Assembly (NCBI RefSeq): GCF_040362765.1
Contig: NZ_BAABWK010000001.1
Location: forward strand, 1,465,501 to 1,529,500
From: Pyruvatibacter sp. HU-CL02332
Lineage (GTDB): Bacteria; Pseudomonadota; Alphaproteobacteria; CGMCC-115125
Direction of reading: 5' to 3'
Length of the DNA stretch: 64,000 nucleotides
Position 1 is the stretch's first letter. Each line of letters starts with the position of its first letter. The translations under genes and the position numbers were made by a program. Shown one piece after another: positions 26,329-34,261 of this stretch. Below the pieces are notes generated by a model that was not told where the DNA came from, did no database searches, and was given only the letters and a program-made list of their open reading frames with translations.

Positions 26329-27837
26329 ATGCCCGGAAAACTTCTCGTCCTCGCTTTCGCATTTCTGGCACTGACCAAAGCAGCGCTGGGTCAGGAGTTG
26401 GTGGTCGAACAACCACAGGCCCACCAGCCACCCAATGTGGTTTTCATCTTCACCGACGATCTGGGCTATGGCGATATCGGGGCGTTTGGCGCGACTGATA
26501 TTGCCACCCCCAACATTGATCGGGTTGCAGAACGCGGCGTGCTTTTTCCCGAATTCTATTCCGCCTCCCCAGTCTGTACGCCGTCGCGTGCCGCCCTGCT
26601 GACCGGCCGCTATCCGATCCGCATGGGGATCCATCATGTCTTTATGGAGAGCAGCTATCGCGGCATGCCGCAAAGCGAGATCACGATCGCTGAGACGCTG
26701 AGGGAAGCCGGATACGCCACTGCCATTGTCGGCAAATGGCATCTGGGGCATCAGCCGCAATACCTACCGACCAACCAGGGCTTTGATGAGTTTTTCGGGA
26801 TCCCCTACAGCAACGACATGTCGCCCCTGCCTTTGATGCAGAACGAGCAGTACATCGAACACGCAATCGATCAGACAGAACTGACAGGCCGCCTGACAAC
26901 TTATGCGGCGGACTTCATCGATCGCCATGCGGGTGAACCATTCTTCCTCTACATGCCGCACCCGATGCCCCATGTGCCGCTGTACCGCTCAACCCAGTTT
27001 GAAGGCGTCAGCGACCGTGGTCTCTACGGCGATGTCATCGAAGAAGTCGACGCGAGTGTCGGCGAGATCATGGCCGCACTCGAACGCAACGATATTTCTC
27101 AGAACACGTTGCTGGTGTTCACCAGCGACAACGGCCCCTGGATTGTGATGCAGGACGAAGGCGGGTCTGCCGGTCCCCTGCGCAATGGCAAGGGAACAAC
27201 CTTTGAAGGCGGCATGCGCGTGCCAACCGTTGCCATGTTGCCGAACCTGATTCCCGCAGGAAGCGAGTACACAGCACCGGCCTCCATGCTCGACTGGCTG
27301 CCGACCATCTCGGCGTTTGCAAAGGTCGCGCTGCCGCAGGACCGTGTGATTGATGGTGTGGACCTCTCGCAAAGTCTGACCGCTGGCAACACGCCACAGG
27401 AGTCTGACCGTCCCTTCGCCTACTACTCGCATGGCAGGCTCGAAGCCCTGCGCGTAGGCGACTGGAAACTCAAACGCCCCTATCTGGCAGAAGGCAATCC
27501 GATACCCGCCATCATGCGGCCGTTTCTGGACGGCGAAGTGGCCCTCGCACCGCACGAGACATTGCTCTTCAATCTGAAAGACGATCCGGCCGAACAATAT
27601 GACCTGGCCGCCAGACATCCGGACAAGGTGGCGGAACTTGAGGCCATGATGGTGGCGTTTGAAACGCGTATCGGCGACACGCCGGAAAACATCACGCCCA
27701 TTGATCTGACAATGAGCCCCGCTGTCGGGGTCGTCATTTCCGCAGCAGCCAAGCTGGGGCTGATCCTCGTCGCAGTTCTCACCCTCGCCACCGCCTTGCT
27801 GGCATTCTGGGCAGGAAGAAAGTGGAGCCGGCGCTGA
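26329..27837 (+). CDS. Sulfatase, exported and C-terminally membrane-anchored
   Basis: Arylsulfatase-type protein of 502 residues. Formylglycine motif CTPSRAALLTGRYPIRMG starts at Cys83; NVVFIFTDDLGYGDIGAFG and TSDNGPW supply metal ligands, and IVGKWHLG the catalytic Lys/His region. The signal peptide is PGKLLVLAFAFLALTKAALGQ. A C-terminal helix (VVISAAAKLGLILVAVLTLATALL) plus GRKWSRR would anchor it with the catalytic domain outside, the same topology as the sulfatase at 9953. ATG 26329 (with GGCGGA upstream) is preferred over TTG 26314. Confidence 0.9.
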   Translation: MPGKLLVLAFAFLALTKAALGQELVVEQPQAHQPPNVVFIFTDDLGYGDIGAFGATDIATPNIDRVAERGVLFPEFYSASPVCTPSRAALLTGRYPIRMGIHHVFMESSYRGMPQSEITIAETLREAGYATAIVGKWHLGHQPQYLPTNQGFDEFFGIPYSNDMSPLPLMQNEQYIEHAIDQTELTGRLTTYAADFIDRHAGEPFFLYMPHPMPHVPLYRSTQFEGVSDRGLYGDVIEEVDASVGEIMAALERNDISQNTLLVFTSDNGPWIVMQDEGGSAGPLRNGKGTTFEGGMRVPTVAMLPNLIPAGSEYTAPASMLDWLPTISAFAKVALPQDRVIDGVDLSQSLTAGNTPQESDRPFAYYSHGRLEALRVGDWKLKRPYLAEGNPIPAIMRPFLDGEVALAPHETLLFNLKDDPAEQYDLAARHPDKVAELEAMMVAFETRIGDTPENITPIDLTMSPAVGVVISAAAKLGLILVAVLTLATALLAFWAGRKWSRR

Positions 27838-27860
27838 GCCTTGGCTGCCCGGAGAATAAA

Positions 27861-27890
27861 TTGACATTGTTAATGCCATTTTTTTAGGAT
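27861..27890 (+). promoter_or_regulatory. Sigma-70-like promoter before the dehalogenase-like gene
   Basis: TTGACA (27861-27866) and TAGGAT (27885-27890) are separated by 18 bp, inside an AT-rich island 139 bp before the GTG start at 28029. The spacer holds AATGCCATT, also present just after the TATAAT before the sulfatase at 9953. Confidence 0.45.
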
Positions 27891-28028
27891 TGGGCCCGGA
27901 TAGCCGTCAGAGATGTGATTCAGGCAGACCCGCAACCTTGGTTCCGATCATGGAGTGCCGGTTGCTGCAACCCTTGGAGACACACGCCTCCCGGCACATG
28001 GAAACGACGCGTTTGAAAGGTTGGGCAC

Positions 28029-29057
28029 GTGAAAAAACTGATCCTGATTTCTCTGACGGTGGTTGTCATCGCCGCTGCCATCATCGCAAGCATCATGACC
28101 AGAGACGGTCAGCTCATGGTCCCAGATGGGCAGGGCACTGTCTCAATTGATGGTCAGGCATTCGAAGCTTTTCCGCTCCCGGACTATGCAGCGCAGAAAG
28201 TATCCAGCGACTACAAGAGCTACTTCATAGAAGTCGAGCCAGGCATCAAGGTTCATATGCTGGAGGTCGGCTCGGGCTATCCCGTGTTCCTGATGCATGG
28301 CAACCCGACATCCGGCTTTCTCTACCGCAAGATCGTGGCTGAACTGCCGAAAGACCGCCTCCGGCTGATCATGCCGACACTTGTGGGGCTCGGGTTCTCC
28401 AGCAAAATACCGGCAAGTCAGCACACGCTGGACAATCACATTCGCTGGATCAATACAGCTCTTGCGCAGCTTGACCTGAACGGAGTCGTTTATGTGGGGC
28501 AGGATTGGGGCGGACCCGTCGGACTCGGTGCCCTCAGCCGTTCCCCCGGCCTGATCGAAGGTGCAGTGGTGCTCAATACCGGCTTCAACGCACCAAAAGA
28601 GGCAAGCAGCCTTTCCAGAGCCCATGACATCGCAAAGACACCACTGGTCGGTGAGCTGATGTTTGAGCGCTTGGTTTCGATCTTTGAGCGGCTGCACGAC
28701 GCACAAGGCGACCCTGAGTCGATTCCTGAGGATGTTGCTGACCTGTACGGCCGACCAGTACTCGAGAGCGGAAATGCCAAAGCACCATTGGCCATGATGC
28801 GGATGGTCCCCAACAGCCCCGATGAACCAAGCTCAGAGCAAATGAGAGAGATCGAACGCTATGTGCAGGGCCTGAATATTCCCGTCGAGATCGTCTGGGG
28901 CATGAACGATCCGATCCTTGCCAAAGGACTTCCTGTGATGAAGGAGAATTTCCCTGACGCAGCCGTCACCGAAACTCAGGGAGGACATTTCCTGCAGGAA
29001 GAAGTGCCAACGGAAATAGCAGCCGCAGTGTTGCGCATTGTTGATGAAGTTGAGTAG
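28029..29057 (+). CDS. Haloalkane dehalogenase-like alpha/beta hydrolase with N-terminal membrane anchor
   Basis: Protein of 342 residues. After an uncleaved-looking hydrophobic N-terminus (KKLILISLTVVVIAAAIIASI) the body follows the haloalkane dehalogenase plan: HGNPTSGFLYRKI with Asn92 and the nucleophile elbow GQDWGGP with Asp159-Trp160, the Asn/Trp pair that binds halide in the family, and His320 in GGHFLQEE. Cytosolic dehalogenases lack the anchor. GTG 28029 has AAAGG nine bases upstream. Activity on halogenated compounds is inferred from these residues; related fluoroacetate or epoxide hydrolases use a similar elbow. Heads an operon with SDR and two membrane proteins. Confidence 0.82.
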   Translation: MKKLILISLTVVVIAAAIIASIMTRDGQLMVPDGQGTVSIDGQAFEAFPLPDYAAQKVSSDYKSYFIEVEPGIKVHMLEVGSGYPVFLMHGNPTSGFLYRKIVAELPKDRLRLIMPTLVGLGFSSKIPASQHTLDNHIRWINTALAQLDLNGVVYVGQDWGGPVGLGALSRSPGLIEGAVVLNTGFNAPKEASSLSRAHDIAKTPLVGELMFERLVSIFERLHDAQGDPESIPEDVADLYGRPVLESGNAKAPLAMMRMVPNSPDEPSSEQMREIERYVQGLNIPVEIVWGMNDPILAKGLPVMKENFPDAAVTETQGGHFLQEEVPTEIAAAVLRIVDEVE

Positions 29058-29080
29058 CAGGAACCAGCGGGAGGAATGTC

Positions 29081-29947
29081 ATGGGACAGGACACAAGAAC
29101 AGCCGTCGTGACAGGCGTCTCGTCCGGGATCGGGCGGGCGATCTGTGCACAGCTGATCAAGGACGGCTGGCACGTTTTCGGCAGCGTGCGAAAGGACAGT
29201 GACGCGGACGCGGCCCGCGACGCTTTGGGCGATGCGTTCACGCCGCTCGTTTTCGATGTCACAGACGAACCGGCCATTGCGGCTGCCTGCGACCAGGTAA
29301 GCGAGGCCCTGGCCGGAAGGACACTCAACGGCCTTGTGAACAATGCCGGCATCGCCGTTGCAGGGCCCGCCCGCTATGTATCCATTCACGATCTGAAGAC
29401 GCAGTTCGATGTCAATGTGTATGGCGTGGTGCGTACGAGCCAGGCGTTCCTGCCCCTGCTGGGAGCCGATCATGAGCGCGAAGGAAAACCCGGCAAGATC
29501 ATCAACATAAGCTCCTTGTCCGGACGGTTCTCCGTACCGTTTATGTCGCCTTACTCTATGTCGAAATACGCAGTTGAGGCCCTGTCTGACGCGATGCGCG
29601 CGGAGCTTCTACTTCATGGCGTAGACGTGGTGATTGTCGAGCCCGGCCCGGTCAAGACACCGATCTTTGCCAAAACGGAAGAGCTCGATTTCAGTCCGTA
29701 CAGGGAGACCGAGTATGCCGATGCGCTGGAGAAAGTGATCGGGTCAACGCAGAAACTGGGCAAGGACGGGCTTGAACCGGAGGAGGTCGGAAATCTCATT
29801 GTCGAGATCTTCAACAACGCATCACCGAAGACGCGCTACCCGATCCTGAAAAGCAAGTTCAGCCGATGGACACTGCCCCGACTGCTGCCGGACCGTTTGG
29901 TTGACCGCGCCCTAGCCCGACGCGTGGGCATTCGCAAGCGACGGTAA
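29081..29947 (+). CDS. SDR family oxidoreductase
   Basis: Protein of 288 residues with TGVSSGIG near residue 9, NNAGIAV near 87, NISSLSG (serine) and YSMSK near 157. The longer C-terminus and VIVEPGPVKTPIF put it with the retinol/17-beta-hydroxysteroid dehydrogenase-like SDRs. Starts 23 bp after the dehalogenase-like gene with GGAGGAATGTC, so it is co-transcribed and may oxidise the alcohol released by that hydrolase (inference from order). Confidence 0.9.
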   Translation: MGQDTRTAVVTGVSSGIGRAICAQLIKDGWHVFGSVRKDSDADAARDALGDAFTPLVFDVTDEPAIAAACDQVSEALAGRTLNGLVNNAGIAVAGPARYVSIHDLKTQFDVNVYGVVRTSQAFLPLLGADHEREGKPGKIINISSLSGRFSVPFMSPYSMSKYAVEALSDAMRAELLLHGVDVVIVEPGPVKTPIFAKTEELDFSPYRETEYADALEKVIGSTQKLGKDGLEPEEVGNLIVEIFNNASPKTRYPILKSKFSRWTLPRLLPDRLVDRALARRVGIRKRR

Positions 29948-30062
29948 CAGGAGGGCTTCAGGCCCGACCGACTTGGCTGGTGAGGAAGCCAGATGAGTGC
30001 ACATGCGGGTTCAGCGCAGGTGGGAACCGCGCAGGACCGGAATCGAATGGGAGGAGATATCC

Positions 30063-30470
30063 ATGGAATTCATATTTGAGTTCTTCGGCGAGTTCAGAGA
30101 ACAAGCGCAGGACCTGCCCGATTGGGTCAACATGTGGATGAACTTCATGTTCTTCGTATATGCGACCGGGCTGCTGTTCATCTTCCACAAATGGGGCGCC
30201 CGGCTTGCCGTCGGGATGATGATTTTTCTCAACGTGCCCGCATCCGCGTATGTCACTGACCTTACCGGGAACATTGACTGGATCGCAGCTGTGCACCTCG
30301 TTTTGTGGCCGCCGGTGCTCTACTACCTGCTGACGCGCGATGTTTTTGGGCCAGATGCAAAGCCACGCAGCTTCTATGGTGCTTGGGCGATTGTGATGTC
30401 AGCTACGATCGCGATTTCACTTGCCTTCGATAGCTGGGACACGATCCGGCTCATCCTTGGCACCAAGTAG
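30063..30470 (+). CDS. Small four-helix integral membrane protein
   Basis: Protein of 135 residues, four hydrophobic helices. The start at 30063 has the strong site GGGAGGAG seven bases upstream. Family unknown; the pattern VHLVLWPP and AISLAFDSWDTIRLIL matches the protein at 13636-14052, suggesting paralogues. It lies in an operon with an SDR and a CPBP-like protease gene. Confidence 0.8.
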   Translation: MEFIFEFFGEFREQAQDLPDWVNMWMNFMFFVYATGLLFIFHKWGARLAVGMMIFLNVPASAYVTDLTGNIDWIAAVHLVLWPPVLYYLLTRDVFGPDAKPRSFYGAWAIVMSATIAISLAFDSWDTIRLILGTK

Positions 30471-30497
30471 CACCACAGGACTGATCGGCAGACACTC

Positions 30498-31100
30498 TTG
30501 AGTAACGCAACCGGTTCCAGCAACCAGCGGCTTCAACGCGCCAGGGATTTTACCGGCGACCGGCTCACCATGTTCCGCGAGGTGTTTCTGCGGCACGGCT
30601 TGCCGGGCGCCATCCTGGCTCTGATCTGCCTGGGCATCCCCGGCTTGCAGATCGTCTTTGCCGAGGGTCTCGAGAAAGGCTTCGCACGCCCACAGCTATA
30701 TCTGGTGTCGTTGGTTCTGCTGTTCCTTGCCTTGAACGCGCACGCCTGGCTGATTGACCGGCGCTGGGACCTGCCAAAGCTGGGATGGATCGTCTATCTC
30801 GGCGCACTGTCCTTCTGGGAAGAGTGGGTGTTCCGTCTGGCAGTTCCAACTCTGCTGGAAGGCTTTGGCGCTTCGGTGTGGGTGGCGGCCACCCTAAGCG
30901 CCCTGGCGTTTGGAGCGGCGCATTACTTTACCTTGCGATGGAAGTGGCAGTGGTGCGTGGCAGCATTTGTCGGCAGCCTTGCGTTAAGTCGGCAGATGGA
31001 GCTGCATGAGGATCTGCTGCTCATAACCGCAATCCATTGGGTCGCCACCTATCTCAATACACCGCGCCCGCCTGGACACCCGGGAAAAGGAGTGACCTAA
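30498..31100 (+). CDS. CPBP-family intramembrane metalloprotease (CAAX/Abi type)
   Basis: Polytopic protein of 200 residues. The family motifs are visible: EEWVFR (EExxxR) near 110, FGAAHYF (FxxxH) near 139, and HWVATYLN near 179 at the third-motif position. These residues form the metalloglutamyl active site in Rce1-type proteases. The predicted start is TTG 30498; ATG 30570 would shorten it by 24 residues and still keep all motifs. Last gene of the 28.0-31.1 kb operon; convergent with the FMN reductase. Confidence 0.8.
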   Translation: MSNATGSSNQRLQRARDFTGDRLTMFREVFLRHGLPGAILALICLGIPGLQIVFAEGLEKGFARPQLYLVSLVLLFLALNAHAWLIDRRWDLPKLGWIVYLGALSFWEEWVFRLAVPTLLEGFGASVWVAATLSALAFGAAHYFTLRWKWQWCVAAFVGSLALSRQMELHEDLLLITAIHWVATYLNTPRPPGHPGKGVT

Positions 31101-31108
31101 CCCACCTG

Positions 31109-31663
31109 CTACCCGCGCAATGCCCACGCAAGTGCCACGATTTGTTCAGCCAAGGTCTCAAGCTGTAATTCTGTTTTGGAGGTCCGCTCTCTGGACTTGT
31201 CTGTGCTGTTGAAGACGACGCCATATGGCGTTGGTGTTCCACGCAAGGCGTGTGTCACATCGCGCAGCATGCCCAGTGTCGTCACCGCTGCTTGCATCCC
31301 AGCCCCGGCGGCAATGAGACCAACCGCGCGCCCGTCGAGGTAAGGACGCGGGTCCCGGCTCAGATCTTCCGCATAGTCCAAGGCGTTCTTGATCAGGCCG
31401 GAAACAGACCCGTGATATCCTGGCGACCCGATCACCACGCCGTCGGCCTGCCGCAGAGCGTCGACCAAAGCAGTCGCGCGCTGGGACCGGTCAGGTGTTT
31501 CCGGCGCGTAGAACGGAAGCTCCAGCTCCGGGCCTGCAAACATGCGCGTAGTAGCCCCAAGCCGTCCGGCATAGTCCAGCGCGCGTTCCACGGCAAACTG
31601 TGTCGACGACCCGTGCCGCAACGTGCCGCCAAGTCCGACAATCAGGGGAGCGCAGTCAGCCAT
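31109..31663 (-). CDS. NADPH-dependent FMN reductase
   Basis: Flavodoxin-fold reductase of 184 residues: GLGGTLRHGSST (phosphate-binding loop), ADGVVIGSPGYHGSVSGLIKNALDY (flavin-ring loop, the family's GSPxYxxxxxGxLKNxxDw) and a GLIAAGAGMQ strand. It may supply FMNH2 to the luciferase-like monooxygenase of the same region or serve the P450 system; both are inference. Fourth gene of a - strand operon, beginning six bases after the SDR stop. GTG 31666 is an alternative start. Confidence 0.9.
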   Translation of the reverse strand: MADCAPLIVGLGGTLRHGSSTQFAVERALDYAGRLGATTRMFAGPELELPFYAPETPDRSQRATALVDALRQADGVVIGSPGYHGSVSGLIKNALDYAEDLSRDPRPYLDGRAVGLIAAGAGMQAAVTTLGMLRDVTHALRGTPTPYGVVFNSTDKSRERTSKTELQLETLAEQIVALAWALRG

Positions 31664-31669
31664 CACGCG

Positions 31670-32425
31670 TCAAACAGCGACATAGGCGCCATCCAATGGC
31701 AGGGCGGCACCATTCATGTAGGCGGCCGTGTCGCTGCACAGCCACGCACACAACTCACCGACTTCGCTGGGCTCCGCCATGCGCCTGGCCGGGATATTGT
31801 CGATGAGCGGCGCCAGGACTTCCGGCGTTGTATCAAGGACATTTTGAACCAGGGGCGTTTTAACCGCGCCAGGACACACCGCATTGATGCGAATGCCCTG
31901 CGCGGCATATTCCGCCGCTGCACTCTTGGTCATGCCGACAACGCCATGTTTGGCAGCAGCGTACTGCACGATCTGCGGGCTGCCGATGAGGCCCATGATG
32001 GATGCAATATTGACGATGACACCGCTGCCGGACGTTTCCATATGCGCAAGCTGATGCTTCATGCACAGAAAGACGCCGCGCAGATTGACGGAGATCACTT
32101 CGTCAAAATCTTCGGTCTTCGTCTGCGAAAAGGAACAAAGCGCACCTTCGATGCCCGCATTGTTGATGGCAAAATCCACCTGGCCAAAACGCCCGACTGC
32201 ATCATCAAACGCCTGAGCGACACTTGCTTCGCTGCGAACGTCACCTTGAGTGCACTCCGCGTTGTGGCCGGCGTCCAGCAGCTCCGCCGCAACTCTTTGT
32301 GCGGACTCGCCGTTGAGATCAAAGCCTGTGACGTTCGCCCCATACCCGGCAAAAACGCGCGCCGTGGCTTCACCTATTCCAGAGCCGATGCCGGTGATGA
32401 AGACTGTTTTTCTACTGAGGTCCAT
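31670..32425 (-). CDS. SDR family oxidoreductase
   Basis: FabG-like SDR of 251 residues: TGIGSGIG near 10, NNAGIEG near 88, NIASIMG and YAAAK near 155, C-terminal YMNGAALPLDGAYVAV. The start at 32425 follows GGAAGGAAC. Third gene of the DUF3237-P450-SDR-FMN reductase operon, 53 bp after the P450. It could oxidise the P450's alcohol product. Confidence 0.9.
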   Translation of the reverse strand: MDLSRKTVFITGIGSGIGEATARVFAGYGANVTGFDLNGESAQRVAAELLDAGHNAECTQGDVRSEASVAQAFDDAVGRFGQVDFAINNAGIEGALCSFSQTKTEDFDEVISVNLRGVFLCMKHQLAHMETSGSGVIVNIASIMGLIGSPQIVQYAAAKHGVVGMTKSAAAEYAAQGIRINAVCPGAVKTPLVQNVLDTTPEVLAPLIDNIPARRMAEPSEVGELCAWLCSDTAAYMNGAALPLDGAYVAV

Positions 32426-32478
32426 GGTCCGTTCCTTCCAATGTCCGCGCCTTACCGACGTCTCGCTGGTGTGCATTG

Positions 32479-33699
32479 CTAGTGGAATTCAATCGGCATC
32501 TTGCCAAGCACGCGGAAGAAGGACTCCGACCAAGCGCAGTCATCGTACTGGATTTCTGCTTTCGGCAAACGGGACACAAAGGCATAAAACGCCCGGCTGG
32601 CCTCCATGCGCGCGAGCTGGTTGCCAAGGCAGGTGTGGGCGCCACCGCCAAACGAGGCGTGGTTGATGACCTTCCGGGTGATGTCCATGGTGTCGGGATC
32701 ATCATGAACGCGCGGGTCGTGATTGGCCGCCCCGAGCATCATCCAGAGAACCGCATTTTCCGGCAGCATCTTGCCGCCAACTTCATAGGGTTCAGTCAGA
32801 ACACGCCAGTTGAACAGCACCGGCGTGTCATACCGCAGACATTCCTCTACCGTATTCTTGGCCAGGTCCGGGTTCTTTTTCAGCAGCTCCGCTTGGTCCG
32901 GATTTTCAATGAGCGCCTTGGTGCCGTTGCCGATGAGACCGATGGTCGTTTCAAAGCCGGCAATCAGCAGCCCGATGGCCTGTATGGCCAGCTCCACGTC
33001 GCCCAACCGGTCGCCCTTTTCTTCGGATTGAATGAGGTTCGTCAGAAGGTCCTCACGCGGGTTGGCGCGGCGCAGTTTGATCTGCTCCTCGAAATAGTCC
33101 GCCATCTGCTCGCCCGCCTGCCGTGTGTGCTCGACCACATCTTCCGGCAGGAAGCGGGCAAAGAACGCGTTGGTGCGCGCCGCCGTCCACACGGTGAACT
33201 GATCAATGTCTTCTTCCGGCAGCCCCATGATCCGGCAGATCATGCGAGAGGGAATGCGCAGGGCAAAATCTTCAACCACTTCCATGCCGCCCTGCTTGAG
33301 GGCCTTGTGCATGGCCTCGTCTACCACCCGATCGATCTCACCTTCGATGTGCTTGAGAGCCTTTGGCGTGAAAGCCCCCAGAACCAGACGGCGCAGGCGC
33401 GCATGTTCCGGGCCATCCATGTTGAGCATGAAATCACGGAAGCTGCCGCGGCGGTCCTGGTCATCCATGTTGGGGGATGATCCGTCAGCCAGGGTCTGGC
33501 TGGTGGGGGCATTGCGGAACACGTCCACCACATCGGCGTGGCGCGAGATGCGCCAGGGGCCGACGGGAGTTTCATTGACGGGGTCGTTTTCCCGCAGCTG
33601 GTTCATGGCCGGATACGGATCATCCCGGAAGCTTGGTGCAAAGGGGTTTGCACCAGCCCAGCCATCATCCTCGACCTCAGGTGTTGGGGCGCCGGTCAT
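32479..33699 (-). CDS. Cytochrome P450
   Basis: Soluble bacterial P450 of 406 residues. The I-helix AGFETT (oxygen activation), K-helix EECLR (ExxR) and haem-binding FGGGAHTCLG with the ligand Cys near residue 354 are all present. Substrate-free reading gives no target; the branch looks like those acting on terpenoids, steroids or alkyl chains. GGAGGTG precedes the ATG. Overlaps the DUF3237 gene by four bases (ATGA). No ferredoxin gene is adjacent. Confidence 0.93.
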   Translation of the reverse strand: MTGAPTPEVEDDGWAGANPFAPSFRDDPYPAMNQLRENDPVNETPVGPWRISRHADVVDVFRNAPTSQTLADGSSPNMDDQDRRGSFRDFMLNMDGPEHARLRRLVLGAFTPKALKHIEGEIDRVVDEAMHKALKQGGMEVVEDFALRIPSRMICRIMGLPEEDIDQFTVWTAARTNAFFARFLPEDVVEHTRQAGEQMADYFEEQIKLRRANPREDLLTNLIQSEEKGDRLGDVELAIQAIGLLIAGFETTIGLIGNGTKALIENPDQAELLKKNPDLAKNTVEECLRYDTPVLFNWRVLTEPYEVGGKMLPENAVLWMMLGAANHDPRVHDDPDTMDITRKVINHASFGGGAHTCLGNQLARMEASRAFYAFVSRLPKAEIQYDDCAWSESFFRVLGKMPIEFH

Positions 33700-34175
33700 T
33701 TTGCACCTCCAGCCACTTTGAAGACGTCATAGATGACTTTGCCGGAACCAAACTCGCGCATGCAGCCAAGAAACACATGCCGGCCAAGCCACGCATGCTT
33801 TTCAGAGTCGGTCTGAAAATAGGGGGTGGAATAGAAATACATGTCATCGCCGGGAATCGTCCCGCCGCTTTGTATTGTCTCGATCTGATCCGGGGTCATG
33901 TCGCCGATGCCGTTGTAGTGGCAATACGCATGCGACCCGTCATCCAGCAGCACGGAGAAACGAACATCCAGATACCAGACACCGTTCGGCATGATGGTGA
34001 TCCAGTCACCCGCCGGTGAAACACTGGACCCCTTGATTTCTGGTCCGTGCATGTCGATGCTGGTCACATTCCAGACCATCTGGGTGCCGACATTGTGCAC
34101 AGGCGTCGCAACTGCATCCCATGTGAATGCATATTCGAGTTTCGGTGCAGTCGCACCAGCCGGTGTCGATCCCAT
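33696..34175 (-). CDS. DUF3237-like hypothetical protein, first gene of the P450 operon
   Basis: Protein of 159 residues with the beta-rich pattern of DUF3237-type proteins (LEYAFTWDAVATPVHNVG; GDWITIMPNGVWYLDVRFSVLLDDGSHAYCHYNGIG). Function unknown. ATG 34175 follows GGGGAG; a longer frame to 34241 lacks support. It starts the four-gene operon and has a candidate LuxR-type site 70-85 bp upstream, overlapping the end of the regulator gene. Confidence 0.75.
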   Translation of the reverse strand: MGSTPAGATAPKLEYAFTWDAVATPVHNVGTQMVWNVTSIDMHGPEIKGSSVSPAGDWITIMPNGVWYLDVRFSVLLDDGSHAYCHYNGIGDMTPDQIETIQSGGTIPGDDMYFYSTPYFQTDSEKHAWLGRHVFLGCMREFGSGKVIYDVFKVAGGAK

Positions 34176-34237
34176 AGCTGCTCCCCTTAAGCATTGAGCG
34201 TTCTTGTTGGGGGCAGTGTGGTGGACTGTTGCCGTCA

Positions 34238-34260
34238 CCAACCTACCAATTTGGGTGGGC
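34238..34260 (-). promoter_or_regulatory. Candidate LuxR/MalT-type activator site before the P450 operon
   Basis: On the - strand, reading toward the operon, the sequence is CCCACC-CAAA-TTGGT-AGG-TT. The same arrangement CCCACC-N4-TTGGT-N3-TT occurs at 37054-37073 before the divergent monooxygenase. Centre to start codon is about 76 bp here and about 90 bp there. Confidence 0.5.
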
Positions 34261-34261
34261 T

